This document shows, piece after piece, positions 1 through 7,914 of a stretch of 44,423 bases of DNA. The notes under the pieces are model-generated. The model saw only the letters and a program-made list of their open reading frames with translations. It was not told the DNA's origin and did no database searches. Origin of the DNA: Streptomyces spiralis (GTDB taxonomy: Bacteria > Actinomycetota > Actinomycetes > Streptomycetales > Streptomycetaceae); contig NZ_BNBC01000032.1 of assembly GCF_014654675.1 (NCBI RefSeq), forward strand, positions 71,822 through 116,244, given 5' to 3'. Positions within the stretch are counted from its first letter, which is position 1; each line of letters begins with the position of its first letter. The position numbers and the translations under genes were made by a program.

Positions 1-630
1 GGTGGTCACCTGGGCGACGTTGCGGACCTGGTTGGTCAGATTGCCCGCCATGAAGTTGACCGAGTCGGTGAGGTCCCGCCACACCCCGGCGACACCGGGC
101 ACCTTGGCCTGGCCGCCGAGGCGCCCTTCGGTGCCGACCTCGCGGGCGACGCGGGTGACCTCGTCGGCGAAGGCGGAGAGCTGGTCCACCATCGTGTTGA
201 CGGTTTCCTTCAGCTGCAGGATCTCGCCGCGGGCGGGCACGTCGATCTTCTGCGACAGGTCGCCTTTGGCCACGGCAGTGGCCACCTGGGCGATGTCACG
301 GACCTGGGTGGTCAGATTCCCGGCCATGGCGTTGACCGAATCGGTCAGGTCGGCCCAGGTTCCGGAGACCCCCGGCACCTCCGCCTGGCCGCCGAGCGTC
401 CCCTCGGTGCCGACTTCTCGGGCCACGCGCGTCACCTCGGAGGTGAACACGGACAACTGATCGACCATGCCGTTGAACACGCTCGCGATATCACCCATGA
501 GACCGTCGGCGTCCTCCGGCAGACGTGTCCCGAAGTCGCCGTCCCGCACGGCCGTCAACCCCGCCAGGAGCTGTCTGAGCTCTCCGTTGTCCGGCCCGGC
601 GTCGATGAGCTCGGCCTTGTCGATGTTCAT
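1..630 (-). CDS. Poly-HAMP sensor protein (5' part only; runs off the left edge)
   Basis: Reading the minus strand from the ATG at 628-630 gives an open frame of 210 codons without a stop. It starts MNIDKAELIDAG and contains repeated HAMP-type units. Two copies of the DEVTRVAREVGTEG-like segment (SEVTRVAREVGTEG, then DEVTRVAREVGTEG) and of LTDSVNxMAGNLTxQVR lie about 92 residues apart, a pattern of tandem HAMP domains. In known actinobacterial proteins of this type many HAMP units precede GAF, histidine kinase and response-regulator domains. Those parts would lie outside the window, so kinase activity is inferred. No membrane segment is seen in the first 210 residues, which fits a cytoplasmic HAMP-array protein. 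Neighbouring MEDS/HATPase and STAS genes suggest a stress or partner-switching context. Confidence 0.85.
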   Translation of the reverse strand, partial: MNIDKAELIDAGPDNGELRQLLAGLTAVRDGDFGTRLPEDADGLMGDIASVFNGMVDQLSVFTSEVTRVAREVGTEGTLGGQAEVPGVSGTWADLTDSVNAMAGNLTTQVRDIAQVATAVAKGDLSQKIDVPARGEILQLKETVNTMVDQLSAFADEVTRVAREVGTEGRLGGQAKVPGVAGVWRDLTDSVNFMAGNLTNQVRNVAQVTT

Positions 631-844
631 GCGCACCCTCGTCCCGCTCCCCTGGAGCCCTCGGCAGTGAAGACTCGCACACCCCGGCGGGCCGCGGTGG
701 GCCCGTAAATGCTCTGTATTCCCTCACCTCACAGCCTTCAGCGAGGAGAAAATACGCCGCAGGCTAACCCACTCGGTACCCGCCGAACAAAGCCTCCGGT
801 CACTGCGTACCAGGGAAGAAATCCGCCACGAAGAACCATGCATG

Positions 845-1095
845 ACGCCGACGCCCTGGGGTACTTGGACTGTTTTTCGCGTCTCGATGTCCACCAGGAT
901 CGTGCCGTACGTGCGCTGCAGTAGTGGTGCCCCCTGCGCAGCCCGCAACCGCCGAACCTGTGACTCGATCGTCCATCGGGCGACGGCCGACCGCGCTGTC
1001 CGCCGGCCGCTGTACGTACCGGCTGTGCACCCGGGCCGACCCTGTCCCGCACGCCGGACAGGTCGGCACGCCCAGCAGGTGGACCGACTTCGATG
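845..1095 (-). pseudogene. ISL3-family transposase relic
   Basis: Two reading frames of the minus strand carry recognisable pieces. Around 931-1090 a zinc-ribbon-like stretch reads CPACGTGSARVHSRY followed by RPADSAVGRRP, the N-terminal zf-ISL3 pattern. Around 850-905, in another frame, YGTILVDIETRKTV matches the start of the ISL3 DDE domain. The middle domain and nearly all of the catalytic domain are missing, so this is an internally deleted, frameshifted remnant. Terminal inverted repeats were not found. Family assignment is by motif resemblance only. Confidence 0.6.
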
Positions 1096-1425
1096 CCCTG
1101 GAGGCCGAACGCACCGCCGTCGGCCATCTGTCGTCCACCACCGGACGTGGAAGGTGTGGACGTCGCCGGCAGCCACGCGACCGCCGCCGACATGGCCGGG
1201 CGCCGTCGGCGCCTGGAACAACCCGCCACCGCGCTCGCCACCGTGACGGCCGGGCCCGGTGCCGACCGAAATCCCCACCTTGCGGCCGCACCGGCAACCC
1301 GACGCCCAACCGCCCGACGACTGCAGCCTCGTCATCGTCCGCTTCCCGGTCAACGGCTCGCCGACAGGCTCGGCTTGTGGTCGGCTGAAGAGCGAGCGGT
1401 CTGGATGCCCCCGGGACAGGGGTGA
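1096..1425. other. Gene-poor stretch, nothing recognised
   Basis: Open frames exist on both strands, but their translations are Arg/Pro/Gly-rich and show no recognisable domain. The segment lies between the ISL3 relic and the stop of the MEDS/HATPase gene. The preceding 631-844, upstream of the poly-HAMP start, likewise shows no gene and probably holds its promoter. Confidence 0.4.
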
Positions 1426-2361
1426 TCAGCGGCCGATGTAGAAGCGGATCGTGGTACCCGCCTCACCGATGTGGATACGCACGAGGTCGGCGACGTGGTT
1501 GACGAGGAGCAGGCCCCGGCCGCCGGGCCGTTCGGGTGCCGGGGGGCGCCGGCCGGCCAGTGGATCGGTGAGCCGGCCTGCGTCCTGCACCTCGCAGACG
1601 ACCTGCTTGTCCTCCGCCCAGATCCGCAGCGTGCCGTCACCGGCTCCATGAACGACGCTGTTGGTGGTCAGTTCTGCCACCGCCAGCTGGAGATCCTGCA
1701 GCCGTGCCCCCTCCAACCCCAGCCGCTCACCCTCCCGTACTGCAAACTCACGTACCGCCGTCAATTGGCCGCTGCCCTCGAAGCTCGTCGCCTGGGCGGC
1801 CGGCGGCACGGGCAGAGCCTGGTTGTACCGGGCGACGACCGCCTCGGGACTGTACGCAGCCGAAGCCGTCTCGCTCCCCTCGGCGACCACCACCGGGTGG
1901 GTGGCCCAAGCGTCCCTCAGCACCCCCTGGTCGAGCCCGTCGACGTCGTACGGGCACAGAATCGTGACGGCGCGCCCAGTGAATGCCTCGTTGATCAGCG
2001 CTTCGTGCTGCACACACGCGGGGTACTCCACCGCGCTGCGACCGGGCCAGATCGGCTCACCGATGATGCGCACCCGTCCACCGGTATGGGCATCGGCGAA
2101 CTGGCGCAGCACTCCGGGAATGATCCGCCCCGGGTTCCGGCCCGCCTGAGTCATGTCCACGAAGTGAACCCGACGGGCCTGGTCACCGAGCTGGTCCTTG
2201 ATCAGCTGGAGTCGGTCCGGCGGCGCGGCGACCGCAACCGGTTCCTCCTTGGCCAGCCCTTCGAGAACGAAGGGGACTGTACCTGTCACATACTGCTGCT
2301 TCCCGCTGTAGAACAGCGCCGGATGCACAAACTCCTGGGGCCCGGGTGCGGTGGCGGTCAT
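1426..2361 (-). CDS. MEDS-domain protein with C-terminal HATPase (anti-sigma/sensor kinase-like)
   Basis: The 311-residue protein has two parts. Residues about 10-165 look like a MEDS domain (methanogen/methylotroph DcmR sensory type), with FVHPALFYSGKQQYV at the start and GRVRIIGEPIWPGRS in the middle. Residues about 195-311 form a GHKL ATPase of the RsbW/SpoIIAB type: N box AVAELTTNSVVHG, G1-like VQDAGRLTD, and glycine-rich GGRGLLLVNHVADLV. In actinobacteria such proteins are thought to act as anti-sigma or partner-switching regulators. The ATG overlaps the stop of the upstream STAS gene by 4 nt (2358-2361), so the two are translationally coupled and probably act together. The ligand sensed is unknown. 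Confidence 0.85.
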   Translation of the reverse strand: MTATAPGPQEFVHPALFYSGKQQYVTGTVPFVLEGLAKEEPVAVAAPPDRLQLIKDQLGDQARRVHFVDMTQAGRNPGRIIPGVLRQFADAHTGGRVRIIGEPIWPGRSAVEYPACVQHEALINEAFTGRAVTILCPYDVDGLDQGVLRDAWATHPVVVAEGSETASAAYSPEAVVARYNQALPVPPAAQATSFEGSGQLTAVREFAVREGERLGLEGARLQDLQLAVAELTTNSVVHGAGDGTLRIWAEDKQVVCEVQDAGRLTDPLAGRRPPAPERPGGRGLLLVNHVADLVRIHIGEAGTTIRFYIGR

Positions 2362-2717
2362 GCAGCCACCTCGATCCCGCCCAGGCCGGGCCAGAACAAG
2401 TCCAGAATGCGCGGTACCTGGAACGGTGGTTGGTCAAGGACGAGCAGGCGATGCCCACTCAGTGACCGTGCGGTCATCACCAGATCCGTCACCCCCGCCA
2501 CGTCGATGAACGTCAGCTGCGACATCTCGACGTACAGGCAGCTCTCGCTCCGCCGTGACAGCTGACCGAGGGCTTCCTGCCACATCGGCCGCGTACTCAC
2601 GCCGATCTCGCCTTTCGCATACACGCCTGGGCGCTCCGACAGCGGACGTACTTCCAACCGAGCCCCGCCGAGTGACGGCGCGGCGCAGTGCGCCTCCTCA
2701 TCGAGTGGGACATCCAC
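2358..2717 (-). CDS. STAS-domain protein (anti-sigma antagonist-like)
   Basis: About 119 residues. The STAS fold is suggested by ESCLYVEMSQLTFIDVAGVTDLV, here split as ESCLYVEMSQ and LTFIDVAGVTDLV, and by an N-terminal strand RLEVRPLSERPGVYAKGEI. Classic antagonists carry a phosphorylatable Ser in the FIDSSG loop; this protein has FIDVAG, so that Ser is absent. The gene is coupled by a 4-nt overlap to the HATPase gene downstream. Start choice: GTG at 2717 follows a GAGGGG-like ribosome site, while an in-frame GTG at 2777 would add 20 residues that look non-conserved. Confidence 0.75.
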   Translation of the reverse strand: MDVPLDEEAHCAAPSLGGARLEVRPLSERPGVYAKGEIGVSTRPMWQEALGQLSRRSESCLYVEMSQLTFIDVAGVTDLVMTARSLSGHRLLVLDQPPFQVPRILDLFWPGLGGIEVAA

Positions 2718-2870
2718 GCGCTTCCCCTCACTCTGCCCGAATCGCCCCTCGCCGGCGTGAACCCGGCTGAGTACCACCGCTGTCCATCTATACCAGGGGT
2801 GTGACGCGCATCCGGGCGAGTTGTCCGACGACCGGGTTTCGACGGTATCGCGCAGAGGTAGCCGGAATGA

Positions 2871-3260
2871 TCACTGACCACTGATCATCGCGATTTTCAG
2901 GTCCCGCATCATCACGATCAACTTGGGGTCCTTCTCCAGTCCGTCGTCGACGGTGATGAAGACGACCTTCTGGAATGTCGGTACGTGGGCGAAGACCGGA
3001 ACCGGGCCGGTTGTGGACAGCTTGACGGGTTTGTGCGCCGGGGGGTCGGGCGCCGCGGGCAGCGGTGTCAGGCCCCACTTCTGCCGGGCGGCAGCCTCAG
3101 CCGCGACGTGCGACGCGGTCCCGGGTGGTGTGCCGCCGACGGTGGTGGCTGCCGGACCAGTTGCGTTGCCAGCGCTCATGCCACAGCCGCCTACGGACAG
3201 GGCCAGGAGCACGCTGTTCAGCGGGGCATGGACCCTGCCTCCTATGGTGCGTCGCTTCAC
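2871..3260 (-). pseudogene. Truncated lipoprotein polysaccharide deacetylase
   Basis: A GTG at 3260, preceded by AGGAG-like sequence, opens a frame starting VKRRTIGG with a hydrophobic stretch and a lipobox-like LSVGGC, as in an exported lipoprotein. After a Pro/Ala-rich linker comes VVFITVDDGLEKDPKLIVMM, which matches the first strand and metal-binding Asp pair (TFDDG-like) of NodB-type polysaccharide deacetylases. The frame stops 21 residues later, so about 170 residues of catalytic domain are missing. It probably makes no active enzyme. An alternative TTG start lies at 3287. Confidence 0.6.
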
Positions 3261-3395
3261 CGCACCGCACCGGTCTCCTGACTGCAAAGCTGACGTTGAC
3301 CCTGCCGGGAAGGTAACCGCGGCACGGAAGGCGAAGTTCAGCGGAGGGTGAGGATACGACCAAGGCCGACACCACCCGCGGCACCGTGCGGGTCG

Positions 3396-4130
3396 TCACA
3401 GCCGACGCCCGGCAGGAGGCGGCCGGTGCGGCGGGTGAAGGAGTCGCGCAGTTGCTTGGCGCTCGAGGTCTTCTGCCGCCCTCGCTGTCGGAGCCGTAGA
3501 CCGAACAGGTTGGCGAGGACGGCCCGGCTGGTCGCGTCCACCCGGCGCTGCACCATGGCCAGCGCCGGACACCCGCCGCCCGTCCTGGTCCGGCCCGACG
3601 GGAAGGTCGAGGAGTCCGGTCTCGTCCTGCGGGCGGACGACGACCCGGTCGCCGTGGCGCGCCGCAAGGTCGTCCACAAAGGCCATCGAGCCCCGGGTGC
3701 GGCCACCGGAGGAGAGCCGCCAATCGGCGCCCGCAGCGTCGGCAGCGGCCGGCATCGGGAGGATCGGCGTGATCCCGATGCCGCCCGCCACGAAGACGTA
3801 CGCCGCCGCCGGCTTCAGCTCGCAGTGATGGCGCGGCCCGCGTGCTTTGACCGGGTCGCCCTCGCCTAGCTTGTCGTGGACGTGCGCCGACCCGCCGCGA
3901 CTGTCGGGCTCGCGCAGCACGGCGACCTGCCAGCGGCTGCGGTCGGTCGGATCGCCACACAACGAGTACTGCCGCACCAGCCCGTCATCGAGCAACATGT
4001 CGATGTGGGCCCCGGCGGACCAGGCAGGCAGCTCGGCCCCGTCGGGCCTGCGCAGTTCGAGCAGCCGAACGTCCGCGGCAACCGCCGCGGCGGCAACGAC
4101 GACCAGCTCCAGCTCGATCTCGGCGTTCAC
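3396..4130 (-). pseudogene. PDR/VanB-family oxidoreductase, frameshifted and lacking its ferredoxin domain
   Basis: Residues 1-185 resemble phthalate dioxygenase reductase/VanB proteins: flavin-binding RQYSLCGDP, then the NAD-binding start FVAGGIGITPILPM and GGRTRGSMAFVDDLA. Family members have about 310 residues and end in a plant-type [2Fe-2S] domain with a CxxxxCxxC cluster. Here the frame turns into Arg/Pro-rich sequence after about 3580 and no such cysteines follow, so the C-terminal part is lost. Another minus frame (down to 3338) continues with ALAMVQRRVDATSRAVLANL, which I could not assign. The ATG overlaps the stop of the upstream small ORF by 4 nt. Confidence 0.65.
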
Positions 4131-4396
4131 GCGCTCACCCCCTCAGGGTCGGGGTCGGGCGCGACGGAGTCGGCCCGGCCGACGCCGTGTGTGTCCGGGT
4201 GCGCCAGCAGCCACTCCCACAAGGTGATGGGGTCGATGTCCTCGTGGCTGGCGTCGCACCAGCAATAGCCGACGAGCACGTCGGTGTGGAGCTTCCACAC
4301 CACCCGGTAGACGTTCCGCCCCTTCAACATCTTGTTCGGCGCCGGCAGATCCGCGCGAACGGGGGCGGCGGGACCGGCCTGGTCCTGGCTGCTCAC
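4127..4396 (-). CDS. Small protein coupled to the PDR reductase, possibly DmmA-like
   Basis: A GTG at 4394-4396 begins an 89-residue frame whose conserved-looking core is GRNVYRVVWKLHTDVLVGYC, then WCDASHEDIDPITLWEWLLAHPD. Its start overlaps the stop of an upstream fragment (GTGA) and its stop overlaps the PDR reductase start (ATGA), so three reading frames were once coupled. A small subunit next to a VanB-type reductase recalls dimethylamine monooxygenase clusters, where a DmmA-family protein accompanies the reductase. The resemblance is from memory of the family and is tentative. With the reductase broken the protein is probably not functional. Confidence 0.4.
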   Translation of the reverse strand: MSSQDQAGPAAPVRADLPAPNKMLKGRNVYRVVWKLHTDVLVGYCWCDASHEDIDPITLWEWLLAHPDTHGVGRADSVAPDPDPEGVSA

Positions 4397-4510
4397 GGTG
4401 CGGTCACCGTCTTTGCTGCGGCCGTCTTCTCCTCGCCCTGGGCGACCAGCTTGGTCAGGGTCCGGCGGGCTGCCAGGCCGCCGGTGTCGATGTTGAAGGG
4501 GTGAGCCGCG
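4393..4510 (-). pseudogene. C-terminal fragment of an unidentified protein
   Basis: The frame ending at 4393-4395 reads HPFNIDTGGLAARRTLTKLV followed by an Ala/Lys-rich tail. This looks like the real C-terminus of a protein because its stop overlaps the next start. Upstream of about 4510 the frame becomes Arg-rich, and another frame (MPGKSAATGG from 4603) seems to take over, suggesting a frameshift. I cannot name the family. Confidence 0.3.
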
Positions 4511-4592
4511 GCCGGGCGGCGCCGAATGCCCGAGCACGTCGAGCGTGCGGACGCTGAGGGAACGGGCGTCACGCCCGCCCGTCGCCGCGCTC

Positions 4593-4847
4593 TTACCAGG
4601 CACCAGCGGCTCCGGGATGCTCGGGCTCCGGGGGGAGAGAGACCGCCGGGGGCAAGGCCCGTCCGGTCACGTACCGGCTGGAGCGGCCCTCCTTGAGGAC
4701 GACCGTGACGGCCCCGCCCAGGTCGCCGAGACGGCCTGGGGCGAGGGCGTCCAACCTATCGCCCGCGGCGAGCGCCGCATCACCGGTGAAGCCGGCGACG
4801 GCCCCCGGCCCGCCGGCGGAGCGCGGACTCGTCACTGCGGATGACAT
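4593..4847 (-). CDS. Small hypothetical protein downstream of AcnX small subunit
   Basis: The ATG at 4847 overlaps the end of the AcnX small-subunit gene in another frame. The 84-residue product contains a plausible folded stretch, GGAVTVVLKEGRSSRYVTG, but no family was recognised. It could be a real coupled gene, a fragment, or chance. Its position as the last ORF of the AcnX operon is the only support. Confidence 0.25.
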   Translation of the reverse strand: MSSAVTSPRSAGGPGAVAGFTGDAALAAGDRLDALAPGRLGDLGGAVTVVLKEGRSSRYVTGRALPPAVSLPPEPEHPGAAGAW

Positions 4848-5287
4848 GCCTGCGACCACGGTCCATGCACGACCACCAACCCGTTGTCGGCGTCGACCTC
4901 GACCAGGTCACCGGTCGCGATCCTGGCGACCGGATCGTCGTCGAGCTCGGTCACCGTGGGGACGCGGGTCACGATCGCGCCGAGGGCAGCCTTCGTGGTC
5001 AGGTTGGTGAAGACCATCGCCAACGGCGCGGTACCCATGAGGCGGGTCGACTGGAAGAAGCCGGACCAGCCCGAGGAACCCTTCGCCCCTGGGAAGACCA
5101 GCACCTTGCCGGTGAAGCAGACGCCGTAGAGCTCGTGCCTGCGCTCGATGATGGTGCCGGTGGCCGGATCGATCCCGCCCCAGCCGGAGATGGTCTCGTG
5201 GGAGACGAGGGCCTCGCCCTCGACGCGCCCGGGGACAATGCCGCGGCCACGGAGCACAAGCTGCTGGGCCCTTGTGGCGCCGGTCAT
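4832..5287 (-). CDS. AcnX small subunit (DUF126, aconitase swivel-like)
   Basis: The 151-residue product MTGATRAQQLVLRGRG... carries the small-domain signature of aconitase-X proteins: VEGEALVSHETISGWGGIDP, then GKVLVFPGAKGSSGWSGFFQ, and near the end GAIVTRVPTVTELDDDP. The small subunit provides the swivelling domain that closes over the Fe-S active site of the large subunit. Its ATG overlaps the stop of the large subunit (5284-5287), as expected for a two-subunit enzyme. An apparent longer in-frame ORF reaching 6469 is the large-subunit gene read in the wrong frame. A damaged partial copy of this gene lies at about 11230-11466. Confidence 0.88.
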   Translation of the reverse strand: MTGATRAQQLVLRGRGIVPGRVEGEALVSHETISGWGGIDPATGTIIERRHELYGVCFTGKVLVFPGAKGSSGWSGFFQSTRLMGTAPLAMVFTNLTTKAALGAIVTRVPTVTELDDDPVARIATGDLVEVDADNGLVVVHGPWSQACHPQ

Positions 5288-6585
5288 CGGACCACCGCCG
5301 CGGGGGCCAGCGAGCCGCGCCAGCGACCGGTGACGGCGGCCTCGACGCACTCCTCGGTGGTGCCGAACCAGGCCTCGATGCCGAGAATCGCCGGTAGGTA
5401 GTGCGCCTGCTTGGCCGAGTCCGTGGCGAACACCTTGGTGCCCGCCGGCGCAACCCGCGACATGGCCGGGCAGGAGTCGGTCAGGACCCGTCCCCCGGCG
5501 CGCTCGATGGTGGCTGTCCATCCGTTGCGGTCCGAGACGGCACGCAGCGCGCGCGGCGTCATGACCCACAGTTCGGTCCCGGCCGACAGCGTGCGTCCTT
5601 CGAGCGCCCGCGCGACTCGGCCGATCTGCTCGAGCGAGGCGTGCGGGCAGCCGATCAGCACGAAGTCGACATCCTCGCTGTTCCCGATGGAGTTGAGCGA
5701 GTCGTAGATCGCGCGGCGCTCCGCCTCGCCGTAGTGCAGCGACTCGGGCGGGGCGGCACCGCCGAAGGCGGCCTCCAGCGTCGGCGCATCGGGGGTGCGT
5801 CCCGGGATGTGGTACATCTCGACGCCGCCCGAGGAGGCGGCAGCCGCCCCGAAGTGCTTCAGGTCCGCCAGGTCGGGTTGACCGAGGTCGCCGATCATGA
5901 CCGGCCGCGCCTCCTGGACCATGTCGCCGACGAAGTAGCCGAACATGCCCCAGTCCTGAAAGCCGGTCATCCGCAGCCCGGACTCGATCAGATGGGTGCC
6001 GTATCGGTTCTCCACCAGGTGGTTGCCCCAGCAGGGGATCCGGCCGGTGATGCTCGCCGACCCGGTCGAGGCGCCCCCTTCGCAGTTGGTGCGCGCGCCG
6101 AGGACCGAGTTGGCATAGACCACGGCCGAGGACTCCATCCAGGCGATGTGCTCGCCGTAGGTCGGCAGGTTGCCGACCTGGTACGGCGTGCACGTGGCCA
6201 GGACATTGACGCCCTTGGAGCTGTAGAACGACTCGGCGCCGGCCTGCAGTTCGATGTTGCGCTCGGAGTACGGCATGATCCCCAGCGCGTCGTTGCCGAA
6301 GCCGTGCTGGAGCTGGCACGTCGGCACCTTCATCTGCGGCACCTCGATGTCGTCGTCGCAGTCGAGGCTGATCACCGAGAACGCCTTCGACCAGCCGCCC
6401 TCCTCGAACAGCTTCGTCTTGGCGGGCGAGGGCTGGGTGTTGGTCCCCGCCACGTTGCGGGTCTCGCACAACTGCTCGGCGCCCAGTGCGTCGGCGTATC
6501 TGATGAGCAGGTCCATCGCCGCCGCGACAGCGTCACCGTCGCGGCCGTCGCGCATGGCCTTCTCTTCGTCTGTCAGAGCGACCAT
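5284..6585 (-). CDS. AcnX large subunit (DUF521, aconitase X catalytic subunit)
   Basis: This 433-residue protein matches the AcnX catalytic subunit, an Fe-S hydro-lyase related to aconitase. Visible features are TCTPYQVGNLPTYGEHIAWM with a candidate cluster Cys, SSAVVYANSVLGARTNCEGG, IGCPHASLEQI and LTDSCPA with further Cys positions. Characterised bacterial AcnX enzymes are cis-3-hydroxy-L-proline dehydratases, and archaeal ones act on phosphomevalonate; the substrate here cannot be read from the sequence. The start follows a strong GAGGAGGAA ribosome site 10 nt after the FAD oxidoreductase gene. The operon partners (FAD oxidoreductase, IlvD-type dehydratase, carrier) suggest catabolism of a hydroxylated acid rather than the mevalonate pathway. 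Confidence 0.88.
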   Translation of the reverse strand: MVALTDEEKAMRDGRDGDAVAAAMDLLIRYADALGAEQLCETRNVAGTNTQPSPAKTKLFEEGGWSKAFSVISLDCDDDIEVPQMKVPTCQLQHGFGNDALGIMPYSERNIELQAGAESFYSSKGVNVLATCTPYQVGNLPTYGEHIAWMESSAVVYANSVLGARTNCEGGASTGSASITGRIPCWGNHLVENRYGTHLIESGLRMTGFQDWGMFGYFVGDMVQEARPVMIGDLGQPDLADLKHFGAAAASSGGVEMYHIPGRTPDAPTLEAAFGGAAPPESLHYGEAERRAIYDSLNSIGNSEDVDFVLIGCPHASLEQIGRVARALEGRTLSAGTELWVMTPRALRAVSDRNGWTATIERAGGRVLTDSCPAMSRVAPAGTKVFATDSAKQAHYLPAILGIEAWFGTTEECVEAAVTGRWRGSLAPAAVVR

Positions 6586-6595
6586 CGGTTCCTCC

Positions 6596-7885
6596 TCAGC
6601 CCTCGACGTTCTCGCGGACGCGGTCGCGCAGCGCCGTCAGGTCGACCTGGTGGATGTCCTCGCCCAGGGTCAGATCGAGGGCGTGTGCGGCGGCGAGGCC
6701 CATCGCCGAGCACGGACCCATCACCCGGACGCTCGAGAGAGCGGCGGCATCCCCGTCGACACAGCGGCCCGCGGCCACGAGGTTGCGCGCCTGCGGCGAG
6801 AGCATGCTGCGCAGCGGGACGTAGTGGACGTGGTCGGGGCCGAAGGTCTCCCACACGTAGCCCTCGACCCGGTCGTGCAGTTCGACCGGCCAGGCGGTCC
6901 GGGCGACGGCGTCGTCGAACCTCGTCTCCTCCCGCACCTCGTCGAGGGTCAGCTGGTGGGCGGCGGCGAGCCAGCGGGCCTGCCGGCGGCCCGGGAATCC
7001 GTAGGCCTGGACCTTGGCGTTCTTGAACGCCGCCGGGAACTCCCGCCGGAGGAACTTCACGACCCGGTCCGCCTGGGCGCGGCCCCGCAGCTGCGCGTCG
7101 GCGGCCTCGACGGCACCCAGGGGAGCCTCCACGTGGGTCATGTTCATCACCGCCGTATTGCGGCCCGGGAAGAAGAACGCGAGCCCGTCGCGGCGGACCA
7201 GGCCGTACTCGGCGGCCTTCTCGTCGACCCGGGCCACCAGCTCGGCGGGCTCCGGATTGCCTGACTCGTCGAGTCCCTCCAGGCGGATCTGCTGCGAGCC
7301 CCAGACGGTACGGTCGGGTACCTGGCAGGGCAGCCCCGCCTCCCAGGCGAGCGCCGCATCGCCGGTCGCGTCGACGACACCGCGGGCGGTGACGCTCACG
7401 GGGCCGAAGCGGGTGGCGAAGTCGACCCGCTCGATGACGCCGCCCTCGATCCCCACGCCGCTGACGGAGGCGCCGAGGACCACCCGGATGCCGAGCTCCT
7501 GGACGATGTTCTCGAACCAGCGGCCGAGGGCCACCTCGTCGTAGACCACCGTCTGGGTGTGAGTACGGCGGTAGTGGATGTCGTTGGTCTTCTCCATCGC
7601 CTCGAAGAGCTCGCCGAAGATCCCGTAGGTGAGCTGACGGTAGTCGGGCGCGTTGCCGTAGATACCGCAGAAGAGCCCGATCATCGAGTTGACGCACTGG
7701 CCGCCGAGGACCGGGAGCGCGTCGACGAGGACGACGTCGCGGCCGAGGCGGCGCGCCTGTATGGCTGCCGAGAGTCCGGCGATGCCGGCGCCGACGACGA
7801 GGATGTCGGCGTCGAGCCGTTCGGCTGGATCGTCGACCGGCTTGGAGACCGTGTGGACGACGAGATCGGACAGGGCGTGGGGCAT
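6596..7885 (-). CDS. FAD-dependent oxidoreductase (FAD_oxidored-like)
   Basis: The 429-residue protein has an FAD-binding Rossmann motif, ADILVVGAGIAGLSAAIQAR at residues 26-45, followed by VLGGQCVNSMIGLFCGIYGN at 59-78, and a second FAD-contact segment NLVAAGRCVDGD near residue 360. This is typical of the PF12831-type family, whose substrates vary widely. The gene lies between the IlvD/Edd dehydratase and the AcnX large subunit with short gaps, so it is presumably an oxidation step in the same pathway. A fused relic of its codons 1-20 and about 57-72 is present upstream of the transporter at 11465-11579. No signal peptide is seen, so the protein is cytoplasmic. Confidence 0.8.
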   Translation of the reverse strand: MPHALSDLVVHTVSKPVDDPAERLDADILVVGAGIAGLSAAIQARRLGRDVVLVDALPVLGGQCVNSMIGLFCGIYGNAPDYRQLTYGIFGELFEAMEKTNDIHYRRTHTQTVVYDEVALGRWFENIVQELGIRVVLGASVSGVGIEGGVIERVDFATRFGPVSVTARGVVDATGDAALAWEAGLPCQVPDRTVWGSQQIRLEGLDESGNPEPAELVARVDEKAAEYGLVRRDGLAFFFPGRNTAVMNMTHVEAPLGAVEAADAQLRGRAQADRVVKFLRREFPAAFKNAKVQAYGFPGRRQARWLAAAHQLTLDEVREETRFDDAVARTAWPVELHDRVEGYVWETFGPDHVHYVPLRSMLSPQARNLVAAGRCVDGDAAALSSVRVMGPCSAMGLAAAHALDLTLGEDIHQVDLTALRDRVRENVEG

Positions 7886-7914
7886 GGTGTCGCTTTCTCC
7901 CAGGAGATGGTCGG

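Noticed and set aside
2..670. Plus-strand ORFs over the left edge
   Set aside because: They are antisense shadows of the poly-HAMP gene; their Thr/Ser/Arg-rich translations have no domain, while the minus frame has repeated HAMP motifs.
4832..6469. One long minus-strand ORF suggesting a fused AcnX protein
   Set aside because: Only its last about 150 codons encode the small subunit. The rest is the large-subunit gene read out of frame; the genuine subunits overlap by 4 nt as separate genes.
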